DNA from: a virus
Length of the DNA: 56,380 nt
IMG/VR virus record: IMGVR_UViG_3300027708_000088
Span: 1 to 56,380 of that record
Reading direction: 5' to 3' (one strand)
Part shown: positions 27,479 to 34,957 of the stretch, in pieces
How positions within the stretch are numbered: position 1 is the stretch's first letter
How the letters are laid out: the number at the start of each line of letters is the position of its first letter
Translations under genes and position numbers: made by a program
Notes under the pieces: model-generated
Databases searched by the model: none
What the model was told of the DNA's origin: nothing
The model's input: the letters and a program-made list of their open reading frames with translations, nothing else

Positions 27479-27852
27479 TGCCCGACGCGATAAGAATGGA
27501 TTCTGATGTGGCGCATTGGATTCCGGTGGCACGTCACTATCAAGTTGACGGCGGCTACCTAGTGGTGGTTGTCGCCAACTTCTTTACCGCTAAAGGTACG
27601 GACGTTTTTTATGCCGATGAAACGGCCGGCCCGATCAGCATGGAACCTATCGCACGATTCGCTGACGGTACGAGCCACGATGAAGCCCTAATAAATTTGG
27701 GTTACACGGTGGTTGACACGGTGGGCGTCGAGCAGCCGGCGGTCAATCCGACTCCCGATCCTGTTGCAGTTCAAGAGTCGGTGATGTCCATGCTTCCTGA
27801 ACCTATTGCGGCGATGGTGGCGACGGCAGTGAACGAGTTGCCCGAAACTTAA
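27478..27852 (+). CDS. Hypothetical tail-region protein
   Basis: The 124-residue product (ATG at 27478, overlapping the previous TGA by one base; an in-frame GTG lies at 27475) has a beta-rich N-terminus (GGYLVVVVANFFTAKGTDVFY) and a Pro-rich acidic C-terminal part. I do not recognise it. Its place between two adhesin-type tail genes suggests a minor tail component or assembly factor. Confidence 0.55.
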   Translation: MPDAIRMDSDVAHWIPVARHYQVDGGYLVVVVANFFTAKGTDVFYADETAGPISMEPIARFADGTSHDEALINLGYTVVDTVGVEQPAVNPTPDPVAVQESVMSMLPEPIAAMVATAVNELPET

Positions 27853-27870
27853 TACCGTAAGGGGGATCGC

Positions 27871-29307
27871 GTGGCGTGGTCTGCATCTGACTCCCCAATG
27901 GAAACGGTGGCAGGCGCTGGCTGGTTTAACACCGATTCGGCTTCCTCGACGGTTGCCGGCCAAGGCTGGTTTTTCATCCCGCAGATCGACATTGAAATGG
28001 CGTTAAGTTCTCTCGGGTTGTTGTCTGCCGGATTGACCACCAGTTCGGTGCCTGCCCTATCCGGTGTAGGTGTGTTGTCCGCTTTAACCACAACTAAGTT
28101 CAATTCCGATTTCTCTGTGACTGGTGTGCTGGCGGCGGGATTGAGTGCAGCCCAAGCGGCGGCATTGTCCGCTTCCGGCCAATTGTCTGCGGTTTTCAGG
28201 GTTGCACAATCAAGCTCTGGAACGGGTTCGGGTTCATTGACGGCGACGTTCTTCCCAGTTCAGGCTTTGGTTGAGGCATTGTCCGCGACGGGTTCGCTGA
28301 CGGCGACATCAAACACCACATCGTTGTCGAGCCTGTCGGGAAGTGGCGCTTTGATTGCTGTCCAGGCGGCGGGTTTAGCGTCGGCGTTTTCCGGTTCGGG
28401 TTCTTTGAATTCTTTGATTCGACCTGCCTACGGCGAGGCGTTGACTGCCAGTGGATCATTAAACGCCTCTCAGGTCACTTCTGCGGCTGCTTCGCTGTCA
28501 GGTAGTGGTGTTTTGACGGCGATCACTAAAACGGCTTTGGTGGCCGCGTTGAGCGGTTCGGGGACACTGTCAGCCTCGCAGGCATCAGGATTGATCGAAG
28601 CGTTTTCTGCGGTAGGGGTCTTGTCCTCTTCGCAAGCGTCGGCAATACCGGAAACTTTGGCCGGCTCGGGCGCGTTGTTGGCAACGATCCGCGCGGCACA
28701 ACTCCTTCCGGCTTCCTTCTCCGGTACGGGAACACTGACCGCTACTGCGGCCTTCCCAGCCACAGCCGCAGTGCTGACCACTTTTTCGACGGCGGGTAGT
28801 TTTTCTTACACGATCCCGTGGTGGGCTAACAAAGTTGACGTTATCGTCTTAGGTGGCGGCAAGGGTGGATGCGCTGGCGGTTCGCTTGCGCGTAAGGGCG
28901 GCGGCGGCGGCAAGGGAAGCTACGCTTCAGCCACGCTGACTCGCGGCGTAGATGTTGGGTTCGGTGTCACCTCTATCACCGGAACTGTGGGTGCAGGTAG
29001 TGCCGGTGGCACAGGTGGAAATTTAACCCCTTCCGGCAACGGAACCGCATCTACGGCTGCCGCTACAGGCTGGGTCGGTATCAGCGGTGCGGGTGGCACT
29101 GTCGATTTCACTGGCACCACCAATGACGGCGAAGCTGCCGGGAACCTGAGCGTCAACTCGCAAACCTATGTTGGCGGTGCCGCCGCGACAGCTTTAGGTC
29201 AGGCCGGTAATGCTCCTGGTGGCGGTGGCGCTGGAGCGAACTCCCCTGCGGGAACACCTGGCGGTGCGGGAGCCACAGGGCGCGTCTGGATATACGCCTA
29301 CCAATAA
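27871..29307 (+). CDS. Minor tail protein with SGSGxL repeats and glycine-rich C-terminal domain
   Basis: The 478-residue product has about a dozen tandem ~20-25-residue repeats with a core like ALSGSGxLxA over residues ~40-290. A C-terminal ~185-residue glycine-rich adhesin domain follows that is a close copy of the protein encoded at 4791-5363 (VIVLGGGKGG, GGGGGKGSYASATLTRGVDVG). The repeats probably form an extended stalk that presents the domain. GTG start with GTAAGGGGGA upstream. Confidence 0.75.
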   Translation: MAWSASDSPMETVAGAGWFNTDSASSTVAGQGWFFIPQIDIEMALSSLGLLSAGLTTSSVPALSGVGVLSALTTTKFNSDFSVTGVLAAGLSAAQAAALSASGQLSAVFRVAQSSSGTGSGSLTATFFPVQALVEALSATGSLTATSNTTSLSSLSGSGALIAVQAAGLASAFSGSGSLNSLIRPAYGEALTASGSLNASQVTSAAASLSGSGVLTAITKTALVAALSGSGTLSASQASGLIEAFSAVGVLSSSQASAIPETLAGSGALLATIRAAQLLPASFSGTGTLTATAAFPATAAVLTTFSTAGSFSYTIPWWANKVDVIVLGGGKGGCAGGSLARKGGGGGKGSYASATLTRGVDVGFGVTSITGTVGAGSAGGTGGNLTPSGNGTASTAAATGWVGISGAGGTVDFTGTTNDGEAAGNLSVNSQTYVGGAAATALGQAGNAPGGGGAGANSPAGTPGGAGATGRVWIYAYQ

Positions 29308-29343
29308 CAACGAAAACATTTAACAACTGAAAGACAATTAAAT

Positions 29344-29700
29344 ATGGCAATGTCAGTAGTGACAAGCAAAAACACAATGGCAACCTATTACGGTACGCAA
29401 GCCACACAGATTGGCCTTGCCACTGCCGCCCAGTCAACTACGTCAACAATTACCAATGAGGTTACGGGCGGTTCCCCGGCATATGCGCGTGTCGCAACCA
29501 CTTGGGGTGGCGCATCTAGCAGCGCAATTACCGGCACGTCGGTCACTATTAACATTCCGACCACAACTACTGTTACTCATGCGTTGCTTTGCACTGCCGC
29601 TACCGGAGCTAGCACTTTGTTTGATTGGTGTCAGGTGACTTCGACTACCTATAACGCGCAGGGTTCCGCAATTATCACTCCTACGTTCACAATGTCCTAA
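29344..29700 (+). CDS. Small structural-type protein
   Basis: The 118-residue, Thr/Ser/Ala-rich protein has a beta-strand pattern (SSAITGTSVTINIPTTTTVTH, then HALLCTAATGASTLFDW) similar to small tail-associated proteins found between minor tail and lysis genes in actinophages. It has an AT-rich leader (29308-29343) resembling those of the capsid and major tail genes, which suggests high expression. The exact role is unknown. Confidence 0.6.
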   Translation: MAMSVVTSKNTMATYYGTQATQIGLATAAQSTTSTITNEVTGGSPAYARVATTWGGASSSAITGTSVTINIPTTTTVTHALLCTAATGASTLFDWCQVTSTTYNAQGSAIITPTFTMS

Positions 29701-30054
29701 ATGATTACCGGGGAAGGTGTTTTTGGGGCAGTCATTTGGCCGTCATTTGTTGGGGCGTGTACGGAAGACCCTGGCGGCGGTTTAGTTGCTTATGGGGAAC
29801 CGGAGGACGTTTCGTATTCTCGCGGCGGCATTGTGTGGGGCATGGACAACGGCGAGATCGTTGGCAGGGCATTGGTGAATTTGCCGGCGGGAACATACAC
29901 GCATCTAGCGTATTTTCATGGCCCTGAAGGGCCACGCATGGGCGGCAAAATGCAGCTACCGCATCCGCTGGTCTTTCCAACAGACGGTGTATTGGAAGTG
30001 TATCCAATCACCAATCCAAACTTAGAATTAAACACAAAGCAGGGGTGTCAATAA
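29701..30054 (+). CDS. Hypothetical protein before lysin A
   Basis: The 117-residue product starts directly after the preceding TAA. It has a compact, Gly/Pro-rich beta-like sequence (GGIVWGMDNGEIVGRALVNL, then YTHLAYFHGPEGPRMGG). No family is recognised. It ends one base before the lysin A start and is probably translated together with it. Confidence 0.55.
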   Translation: MITGEGVFGAVIWPSFVGACTEDPGGGLVAYGEPEDVSYSRGGIVWGMDNGEIVGRALVNLPAGTYTHLAYFHGPEGPRMGGKMQLPHPLVFPTDGVLEVYPITNPNLELNTKQGCQ

Positions 30055-30055
30055 G

Positions 30056-30814
30056 ATGTTGATGAAACCCGACTTCAATGAGTATTGGGTGAAGTCGCCT
30101 AGCTGCCATGCGCGCGGGAACACTAAAGTTGATTTGTTTTTACTACACACACAAGAAGGGGCAGGAAACGCGGCATCTTTGGCGCAATTCCTAGCCACTC
30201 CAAGTAATCAAGTTTCATATCACTACACTGTTTCCCAAGATTCCCGAGATAATGGTGTCACGGTTTGCGATGTTGTGGACACTGATTATGCCTCTTGGTC
30301 TTGCCTTTCGGCTAATAATCGGTCAATCAATTTGTGTTTCGCCGGGTCGAGTGTGAATTGGTCAAGGGATCAGTGGTTGCAGCAGTCTAGGGCACTAGAC
30401 GTTGCAGCATATATCGCCGTTCAGGATTGTAAGAAGTATGGCATTGCTTTGAAGGTTTTGTCGCCGCCCTACAATTCTGCGCCGCCCGGTATTTCGGATC
30501 ACAAATATGTGACTGAGTATTTGGGTGACGGGACGCACAGCGATGTGGGGGCATTCTTCCCGTGGGATGTTTTTACCGCCAATATTGTGAAGTGGTCTTT
30601 GGCTATTTCGCAGCCTAGTCCCGCACCTGTGGCACCTGTGGCTGCTCCGATTGCGCCGCCGGCCAAGCCACTACCAAAGCCTGTCGGGCCAGCCAATGAC
30701 CAGTTGACGTTGCGCTGGAACTGCCTGGGCGGTCAAACCGTAGTCGAGGCACTAGCTGAAATCAGGGACCACATCAAGGGCACTTCTGACCGCACAAAGA
30801 CCGGGGCTAGCTAA
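30056..30814 (+). CDS. lysA: Lysin A, N-acetylmuramoyl-L-alanine amidase
   Basis: The 252-residue endolysin has an amidase_2-type catalytic domain over residues ~1-185. Likely zinc ligands are H31 (LLHTQEG), H149 (ISDHKYV) and D163 (THSDVG), the usual pattern in actinophage lysins. A Pro/Ala-rich linker (~200-225) leads to a short C-terminal tail that probably contacts the wall. It cleaves peptidoglycan at the amide bond between muramic acid and the stem peptide at the end of infection. AGGGG lies 10 bases before ATG 30056; a second ATG is at 30062. Confidence 0.88.
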   Translation: MLMKPDFNEYWVKSPSCHARGNTKVDLFLLHTQEGAGNAASLAQFLATPSNQVSYHYTVSQDSRDNGVTVCDVVDTDYASWSCLSANNRSINLCFAGSSVNWSRDQWLQQSRALDVAAYIAVQDCKKYGIALKVLSPPYNSAPPGISDHKYVTEYLGDGTHSDVGAFFPWDVFTANIVKWSLAISQPSPAPVAPVAAPIAPPAKPLPKPVGPANDQLTLRWNCLGGQTVVEALAEIRDHIKGTSDRTKTGAS

Positions 30815-31825
30815 ATGAGCAAATGGGTGGGCTGGCAGGTAGGAATGTCAGGACCGACAGTGCGGGACGCTAAACGGAAACTGAAACAAAAGTTTTCGTA
30901 TTGCAAGCAGCTAGATGACACTGAGTATTACGGCGAGGATGTTCGGGCTGCTGTCGCGGAATATCAGAAACGCAAGAATGCCACCAACAATTTGGGGCTT
31001 CGCACCGATGGCGTATTGGATTGGGCGACACAGATTGCCCTTGGGGTTCTCAACCCTAACCCTCCCGCTAAGGCACCGCAAAAGGGTGTCATTCTGACCG
31101 TTCAGGGCACTTACGTCGATATGTGGACCGGGCCACCCGCCGACACTGCCAGGGCTGTGTCAGACCTGTTTTATTGGCAGCCCGTAGGCAACTATCCAGC
31201 CGCCGCCTTTCCTATGAAACCCAGCTATAACCAAGGCATTGAGGAATTGGTTATTCAGTGCCGTAAGCACGCCGGTAAACCGAAAGTGCTTGCAGGGTAC
31301 TCCCAAGGGGCGATTTGTGTTTCGCGGACTTTGAAGCATGAAGTTTTGAATCCGGCTGGCCGTCTGCATGATCTGCGGGATGAGTTTGTTGGCGGTCTAA
31401 CGTGGGGTAACCCTGACCGTGAGCTTGGTGTGGCGCACGGCAACACTGCGGCCGGCTGGGTTGTGCCCGAGGGGCGCGGCGCAAGCGATGACCGCTTGGA
31501 AGGAACACCGTCTTGGTGGTTGGACTTCGCGCACGGCGCTAACTCGACGTGGGGCCGTGACCTTTACACCGACACGCCAGCAGATAAGACTGGCGACGAT
31601 GTCACCACCATTTGGCACCTGATCGAAAACGTGACCGGAAATTCGATTTTCGGATTGATGGAACGTCTTCTAGAGGTTGTGCAGAAGCCAGTCCAAGAAA
31701 TCGTTCCGCTATTCAGGGCTGTCCTTTATGCGGGGATGTTCTTTGCGTCTGGTACGGGGCCGCACGTCAACTATGACATTGACCCGGCGATTCGGCATCT
31801 TCGTTCGCTCGGCCAAGCCCTTTAA
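30815..31825 (+). CDS. lysB: Lysin B, mycolyl-arabinogalactan esterase
   Basis: The 336-residue protein has an N-terminal peptidoglycan-binding-like domain (~1-80, with VRDAKRKLKQKF and RTDGVLDWATQ) and a cutinase-like alpha/beta-hydrolase domain. The nucleophile is S163 in GYSQGA, and D and H residues further down complete the expected triad. Lysin B releases the mycolic acid layer from arabinogalactan, which points to a host with a mycomembrane. It starts directly after the lysin A stop. Confidence 0.93.
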   Translation: MSKWVGWQVGMSGPTVRDAKRKLKQKFSYCKQLDDTEYYGEDVRAAVAEYQKRKNATNNLGLRTDGVLDWATQIALGVLNPNPPAKAPQKGVILTVQGTYVDMWTGPPADTARAVSDLFYWQPVGNYPAAAFPMKPSYNQGIEELVIQCRKHAGKPKVLAGYSQGAICVSRTLKHEVLNPAGRLHDLRDEFVGGLTWGNPDRELGVAHGNTAAGWVVPEGRGASDDRLEGTPSWWLDFAHGANSTWGRDLYTDTPADKTGDDVTTIWHLIENVTGNSIFGLMERLLEVVQKPVQEIVPLFRAVLYAGMFFASGTGPHVNYDIDPAIRHLRSLGQAL

Positions 31826-31841
31826 CTGTTAGGAGCTTTTC

Positions 31842-32126
31842 ATGCTTTTTAATTCAACTTTCCTGCGGGATGCAGCGACGAGGGCGGTTCGGAGTTTCGC
31901 TCAAACCTTAGCGGCGGCGCTTGGCGGCAGCGCCCTGAATGTGTGGTCTGCCGGCTGGCATCAGAGTGTCGGGCTGGCGGCAGGATCGGCGCTGCTGGCA
32001 CTTTTGATGGCTGTCGATAGGGCAACGGCAAGTGTTGTTGCACCTACCGTTCAAGCCGTTCCGGCGGCGTTCGTTGCGCCGGCCGCTACCGCACCTGTCA
32101 CCGCTTGCGGCGACAGTCTGAGGTAG
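31842..32126 (+). CDS. Holin (r1t-like)
   Basis: The 94-residue product begins FLRDAATRAVRSFAQTLAAAL and carries a second hydrophobic segment (VGLAAGSALLALLMAVDRA), the layout of r1t-type holins with two membrane segments. The Ala/Pro/Val-rich C-terminus is probably cytoplasmic. Holins form the lesions that trigger lysis. TAGGAGCTTTTC precedes the ATG. Confidence 0.8.
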   Translation: MLFNSTFLRDAATRAVRSFAQTLAAALGGSALNVWSAGWHQSVGLAAGSALLALLMAVDRATASVVAPTVQAVPAAFVAPAATAPVTACGDSLR

Positions 32127-32136
32127 GGGAAGTGAG

Positions 32137-32574
32137 GTGACAGATTTTACCGATTCCTTTTGGAATGCCATACCGCATTGGATGGCTGGGGCAATCGCAA
32201 TCATCGTGTTCCTGGTGTATTTGGCGACGAGGCTCGCGGGTGTCCATGAGGGCATCACAGCGATCTGGCCGAAAATCACGGGATTGCTCACCAAAGGTGA
32301 TCGGGACAGAAACAAAGCCGTGGACTATCAGATCGCAGACCTATGGCGGCAAGTCAACTTTTTAGAGGAACAGTTGGCCGAGTTACGTCTGCGTGACGAA
32401 ATGTATTGGAGTTGGATTCTCACCGACCAAGAGTGGCATCGAACTTACGAGTTCAAGGCTGCCCAATTCGGTTGGGAAACAATCCCTCACACAAGTTTCA
32501 TGGAGTTCAGGGATCAATGGATGTCGCAGCGGCTTGGCCGGCGACCGGGAAACAACCAGGAAAGAGCATTTTGA
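32137..32574 (+). CDS. Second membrane protein of the lysis cassette
   Basis: The 145-residue protein has one clear membrane segment (~17-35, AGAIAIIVFLVYLATRLAG) near the N-terminus, then a polar, probably cytoplasmic part with a coiled-coil-prone stretch (~75-95, NFLEEQLAELRLRDE). Single-span proteins next to the holin are common in actinophage lysis modules and are thought to tune lysis timing. GTG start; its TGA overlaps the next gene's TTG by 4 bases. Confidence 0.65.
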   Translation: MTDFTDSFWNAIPHWMAGAIAIIVFLVYLATRLAGVHEGITAIWPKITGLLTKGDRDRNKAVDYQIADLWRQVNFLEEQLAELRLRDEMYWSWILTDQEWHRTYEFKAAQFGWETIPHTSFMEFRDQWMSQRLGRRPGNNQERAF

Positions 32575-32846
32575 ACATCACCGTTTACTCACTACCGGAG
32601 AACCAGTGCCCTCAGTGTAAGTACACAAAGCGGAAGCTGGACGAGTTGGGATTGCATTACGAGGTAGTGGAGGTCAGTGATGATCCTGCTGCCGTGAAGT
32701 TGATTAGAGAGATGGGGTTCAGTTCGGCCCCTGTTGTGGTAGTGGATTTTGGTGATGATGCGTCTTGGTCTTGGCAGGGTTTCAGCCCTAGTCGGATTGA
32801 GCAGATGGTGGCGCGGCTGGATGAGGTTTCCGCGCTTGCCAGTTAA
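32571..32846 (+). CDS. NrdH-like / glutaredoxin-like redox protein
   Basis: The 91-residue product has a thioredoxin-type fold with active-site C13-P-Q-C16, the cis-Pro region SAPVVVV and a WQGFSPSRI segment like the WSGFRPDRI end of actinobacterial NrdH. It probably supplies electrons to a ribonucleotide reductase or reduces disulfides. The TTG at 32571 is chosen because AGGAAAG lies 6 bases upstream and the start overlaps the previous stop. A longer upstream frame lacks support. A redoxin at the end of a lysis cassette is unexpected. Confidence 0.82.
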   Translation: MNITVYSLPENQCPQCKYTKRKLDELGLHYEVVEVSDDPAAVKLIREMGFSSAPVVVVDFGDDASWSWQGFSPSRIEQMVARLDEVSALAS

Positions 32847-32863
32847 GTAGGTAGAAAAGAGCC

Positions 32864-32916
32864 GCCCCAGGCGCTCCCCCCCTTCCGTTCCCCGAGGGTG
32901 GTCGAGCGCCTGGGGC
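32864..32916 (+). terminator. Intrinsic terminator of the late operon
   Basis: GCCCCAGGCGCTC (32864-32876) pairs perfectly with GAGCGCCTGGGGC (32904-32916) around a 27-base loop and is followed by TTTTTCTGCTTTT. This is a textbook Rho-independent terminator that closes the structural and lysis operon. Confidence 0.93.
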
Positions 32917-33006
32917 TTTTTCTGCTTTTATCGGCCAGCACCTTTACACATATCGGGCCAAGGCTCCTTGTACTAGGTGTAGGGAAAAACGAGAGAAGGA
33001 GGAGTG

Positions 33007-33429
33007 GTGAGTCAAGAGGCTTATCTGCCGTGCTTTAAGTGCGGCAGGGTCATGCTGAATGTCTGCGTAGAGGCAGACAACCAGCCTAGTGAGGGCACTG
33101 AGTTCCGCACAGAGGGGCACTACGGTTCGACGTTTTGGGACTCGTTTGACGGCGAGGAACTGGTGCTTAACATTTGCGACAAGTGTCTGCGGGAGCATTG
33201 TGACCGTTTGGGCCAGCAGAAGCGGTGGCTGCCTGTGCGGTGCGAGGGCATGCAGGGTTTCGGCCGGCAGTGGGTTGAGCGCCCGTTGGTTGCCTACACC
33301 GGCAACGCCGATAAGTCGGAACTGGTTGTGGAGGTTGACGATCTTGGTACTAGCGTCCCTGGCCCGTGGATTGAGTGGGTGGCTGATATTGGGGAGAGGC
33401 GGCAGGCGCTGGAGGATCAGATCGGCTAG
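33007..33429 (+). CDS. Hypothetical zinc-finger-like protein
   Basis: The 140-residue product has CFKCGRVML near the N-terminus and CDKCLREHC about 45 residues later, so four or five Cys could hold a zinc ion. The C-terminal part is acidic and tryptophan-containing. GTG at 33007 is preferred over GTG at 33004 because of the spacing from AGGAGG (32997-33002). It lies alone between the late terminator and the tRNA, so it needs its own promoter or read-through. No family is recognised. Confidence 0.65.
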   Translation: MSQEAYLPCFKCGRVMLNVCVEADNQPSEGTEFRTEGHYGSTFWDSFDGEELVLNICDKCLREHCDRLGQQKRWLPVRCEGMQGFGRQWVERPLVAYTGNADKSELVVEVDDLGTSVPGPWIEWVADIGERRQALEDQIG

Positions 33430-33441
33430 CATCGTGTCGCC

Positions 33442-33513
33442 GCCTCCGTAGCTCAGTGGTAGAGCTATCGACTTTTAATCGACAGGTCGCAGGTTCGATC
33501 CCTGCCGGGGGCA
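33442..33513 (+). tRNA. tRNA-Lys (anticodon UUU)
   Basis: A full cloverleaf can be drawn. The acceptor stem is 33442-33448 with 33506-33512 (one G-U pair), the D stem is GCTC/GAGC, the anticodon loop is CTTTTAA with TTT as anticodon, and the T arm is GCAGG-TTCGATC-CCTGC with discriminator A at 33513. The first anticodon-stem pair is an A-C mismatch. CCA is not encoded. It ends one base before the stop codon of the convergent minus-strand operon. Confidence 0.92.
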
Positions 33514-33514
33514 C

Positions 33515-33991
33515 CTACTGTTCGTCGCGCTGCCAAAAGGTTGACCACCGGACTTGTCTGTAAATATTGCCGTCGAAGTCCTCAGTTAGGCGAGTTTCCA
33601 AGCCTAGGCCAAGTTTTTGATACAGAACTTCGGACAGGTGCTGCGACAGGGTCACATCTTCGTCGTCATAGTCGAGGGCATCGTAGATGATCGCGGCAAT
33701 GCGGTTGCGGAGAACATCCCTATCCATCTCGTCCTTAATGCGATCAATACGCTCACGGTTACCGGGCCGCTTCCTACGTTGCCCGTCAAGGTCAAGCATT
33801 GTCGGACTTTGCGGCAAATCCACGCGCAACCCTGCGGCAGACTCACAACCATAACCGTCAAGATATTTGTCGTGGCTCTCGCGGTGCCGCACCACAAACT
33901 GCTGCACCTGATCACATGTGCAGTCCGGTGAATGGTGGAAGTCGAAGGTGCAGCGACATTCGGCGCAGTAGTAGGAATGTGGATCGGTCAT
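33515..33991 (-). CDS. Last gene of the minus-strand operon, zinc-binding-like
   Basis: The 158-residue product has an N-terminal Cys/His cluster (YYCAECRC and HHSPDCTC) that could bind zinc, a Pro-containing middle and a charged helical C-terminal half (RIDRIKDEMDRDVLRNRI, DYDDEDVTLSQHLSEVLY). I do not recognise a family. Its start overlaps the stop of the preceding gene by 4 bases (ATGA). It terminates next to the tRNA gene on the other strand. Confidence 0.65.
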   Translation of the reverse strand: MTDPHSYYCAECRCTFDFHHSPDCTCDQVQQFVVRHRESHDKYLDGYGCESAAGLRVDLPQSPTMLDLDGQRRKRPGNRERIDRIKDEMDRDVLRNRIAAIIYDALDYDDEDVTLSQHLSEVLYQKLGLGLETRLTEDFDGNIYRQVRWSTFWQRDEQ

Positions 33992-34236
33992 TGGCAGTCT
34001 TTACACGCGCACGGTCTATGCCCTTTGGGAGTGATTGAGGCCATGATGGATTGGATCAAGGTGCCTTTGATTCCCATGTCGATGATCATGTCGATGATTT
34101 TGTCGGATTGCCGCCATGCGGTTGCGCGTGTAGCCATTCCGAAAGCGTCCCGCATGATGATGTCAGCTATGAGAGCGCGCAGGTCGGTAGGTGTATCGGA
34201 TTCTGTCACGGTACGATTTGCGTCCGAGTGATTCAT
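33988..34236 (-). CDS. Hypothetical protein
   Basis: The 82-residue, mostly helical product contains RALIADIIMRDAFGMATR and DKIIDMIIDMG and ends with CACKDC, a possible metal site. It overlaps both neighbours by 4 bases, which supports translation. No function can be assigned. Confidence 0.6.
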   Translation of the reverse strand: MNHSDANRTVTESDTPTDLRALIADIIMRDAFGMATRATAWRQSDKIIDMIIDMGIKGTLIQSIMASITPKGHRPCACKDCQ

Positions 34237-34442
34237 CGTGAGATTCCTTTCTTGCGTTGTTGGAAGTCAACGATGCCATCCCATTTGGTTCCGCAGCCGG
34301 CGCGACAGCACCACTTGCCCTCGTCGCCGTATTCAAAGGTCAACATCCAGACCCCTTGATCGTGTGGACAGCAGTCGGGGCATGGCTGGGCGTGGACATC
34401 ATCGTATTGCCACACTCCGGTGCCGCCGCAGCGATCAGTCAT
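34233..34442 (-). CDS. Small zinc-binding protein
   Basis: The 69-residue product has paired Cys motifs: CPDCC near the N-terminus after HAQP, and CCRAGC later, with His residues between. This resembles a zinc ribbon. ATG at 34442 is chosen because it overlaps the TGA of the upstream gene by 4 bases; a longer in-frame extension would run through that gene. Function unknown. Confidence 0.6.
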   Translation of the reverse strand: MTDRCGGTGVWQYDDVHAQPCPDCCPHDQGVWMLTFEYGDEGKWCCRAGCGTKWDGIVDFQQRKKGISR

Positions 34443-34630
34443 ACAGTTCCTTGCTTCCTGGCTTGACTGCACACGGTCATTTTTGCGGTTTCCAGCAGCC
34501 CGAGTACCTCGACGGTTGACCATTCTGGTGGTAGCTCAATTTTGACGGCGAGCTTGCCGTGCTGGTTGATGAAACGAGAGATGACAATTCTTATCGTGGT
34601 GATTTCGTCATGTTCATCGGTGTCTGTCAT
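34439..34630 (-). CDS. Hypothetical protein
   Basis: The 63-residue product starts MTDTDEHDEITT and continues with a beta-alpha pattern (IRIVISRFINQHG, LAVKIELPPEW, VEVLGLLETAKMTV). The start at 34630 overlaps the stop of the 40-codon gene upstream by 4 bases; a TTG at 34669 would also be in frame. Function unknown. Confidence 0.58.
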   Translation of the reverse strand: MTDTDEHDEITTIRIVISRFINQHGKLAVKIELPPEWSTVEVLGLLETAKMTVCSQARKQGTV

Positions 34631-34749
34631 TTTTGTACTGCGGGTGTTGTGTTGCGGTACACATCCCAAAAGAGGGCGCGTTGCGGCTTGTGGCCGGCGG
34701 TTGGCTGAGTATCTTTTGGCGGCTCAGGGTCAGTCTTGTTATCAGTCAT
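34627..34749 (-). CDS. 40-residue hypothetical protein
   Basis: This short gene encodes a Pro/Thr/Lys-rich N-terminal half (MTDNKTDPEPPKDTQP) and an aromatic C-terminal half (RALFWDVYRNTTP). AAGGAC lies 7 bases before the ATG. The start overlaps the upstream stop by 8 bases and the stop overlaps the downstream ATG by 4 bases (ATGA), so it fills what would otherwise be a gap in a fully overlapped operon. Confidence 0.55.
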   Translation of the reverse strand: MTDNKTDPEPPKDTQPTAGHKPQRALFWDVYRNTTPAVQK

Positions 34750-34957
34750 CGTTGTCCTTCATCGTTTCCAATGTTTTGAAAAGTCCCATGACCACCTGTC
34801 CGAATTCTTCGCCGGATTGCGTGGCGTCGAGTTGCTCTGCAAGGGTCATGGGTTGTTGTGTGAATCCCATGCAGCGGCACCGTTTTGTCGGTTCGTAGCA
34901 AGAGCCTTGGTGATCGTATTTTCGGTGGCCGCACACACACCGAGGGCTGTCGCTCAT
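34742..34957 (-). CDS. Small Cys-rich protein
   Basis: The 71-residue product begins MSDSPRCVCGHRKYDHQGSC and continues with a Cys/Arg segment (KRCRCMGF), giving C-x-C-x2-H and later Cys pairs typical of a small zinc site. The C-terminal half is helical (AEQLDATQSGEEFGQVVMGL). ATG at 34957 overlaps the stop of the 25-codon membrane peptide upstream, which fixes the start. Similar CxCGH proteins are common in actinophage genomes; their role is unknown. Confidence 0.62.
   Translation of the reverse strand: MSDSPRCVCGHRKYDHQGSCYEPTKRCRCMGFTQQPMTLAEQLDATQSGEEFGQVVMGLFKTLETMKDNDD

Noticed and set aside
31571-31578. Copy of GACACGCC
   Set aside because: It lies inside lysin B coding sequence and is explained by codons; not counted as a regulatory site.
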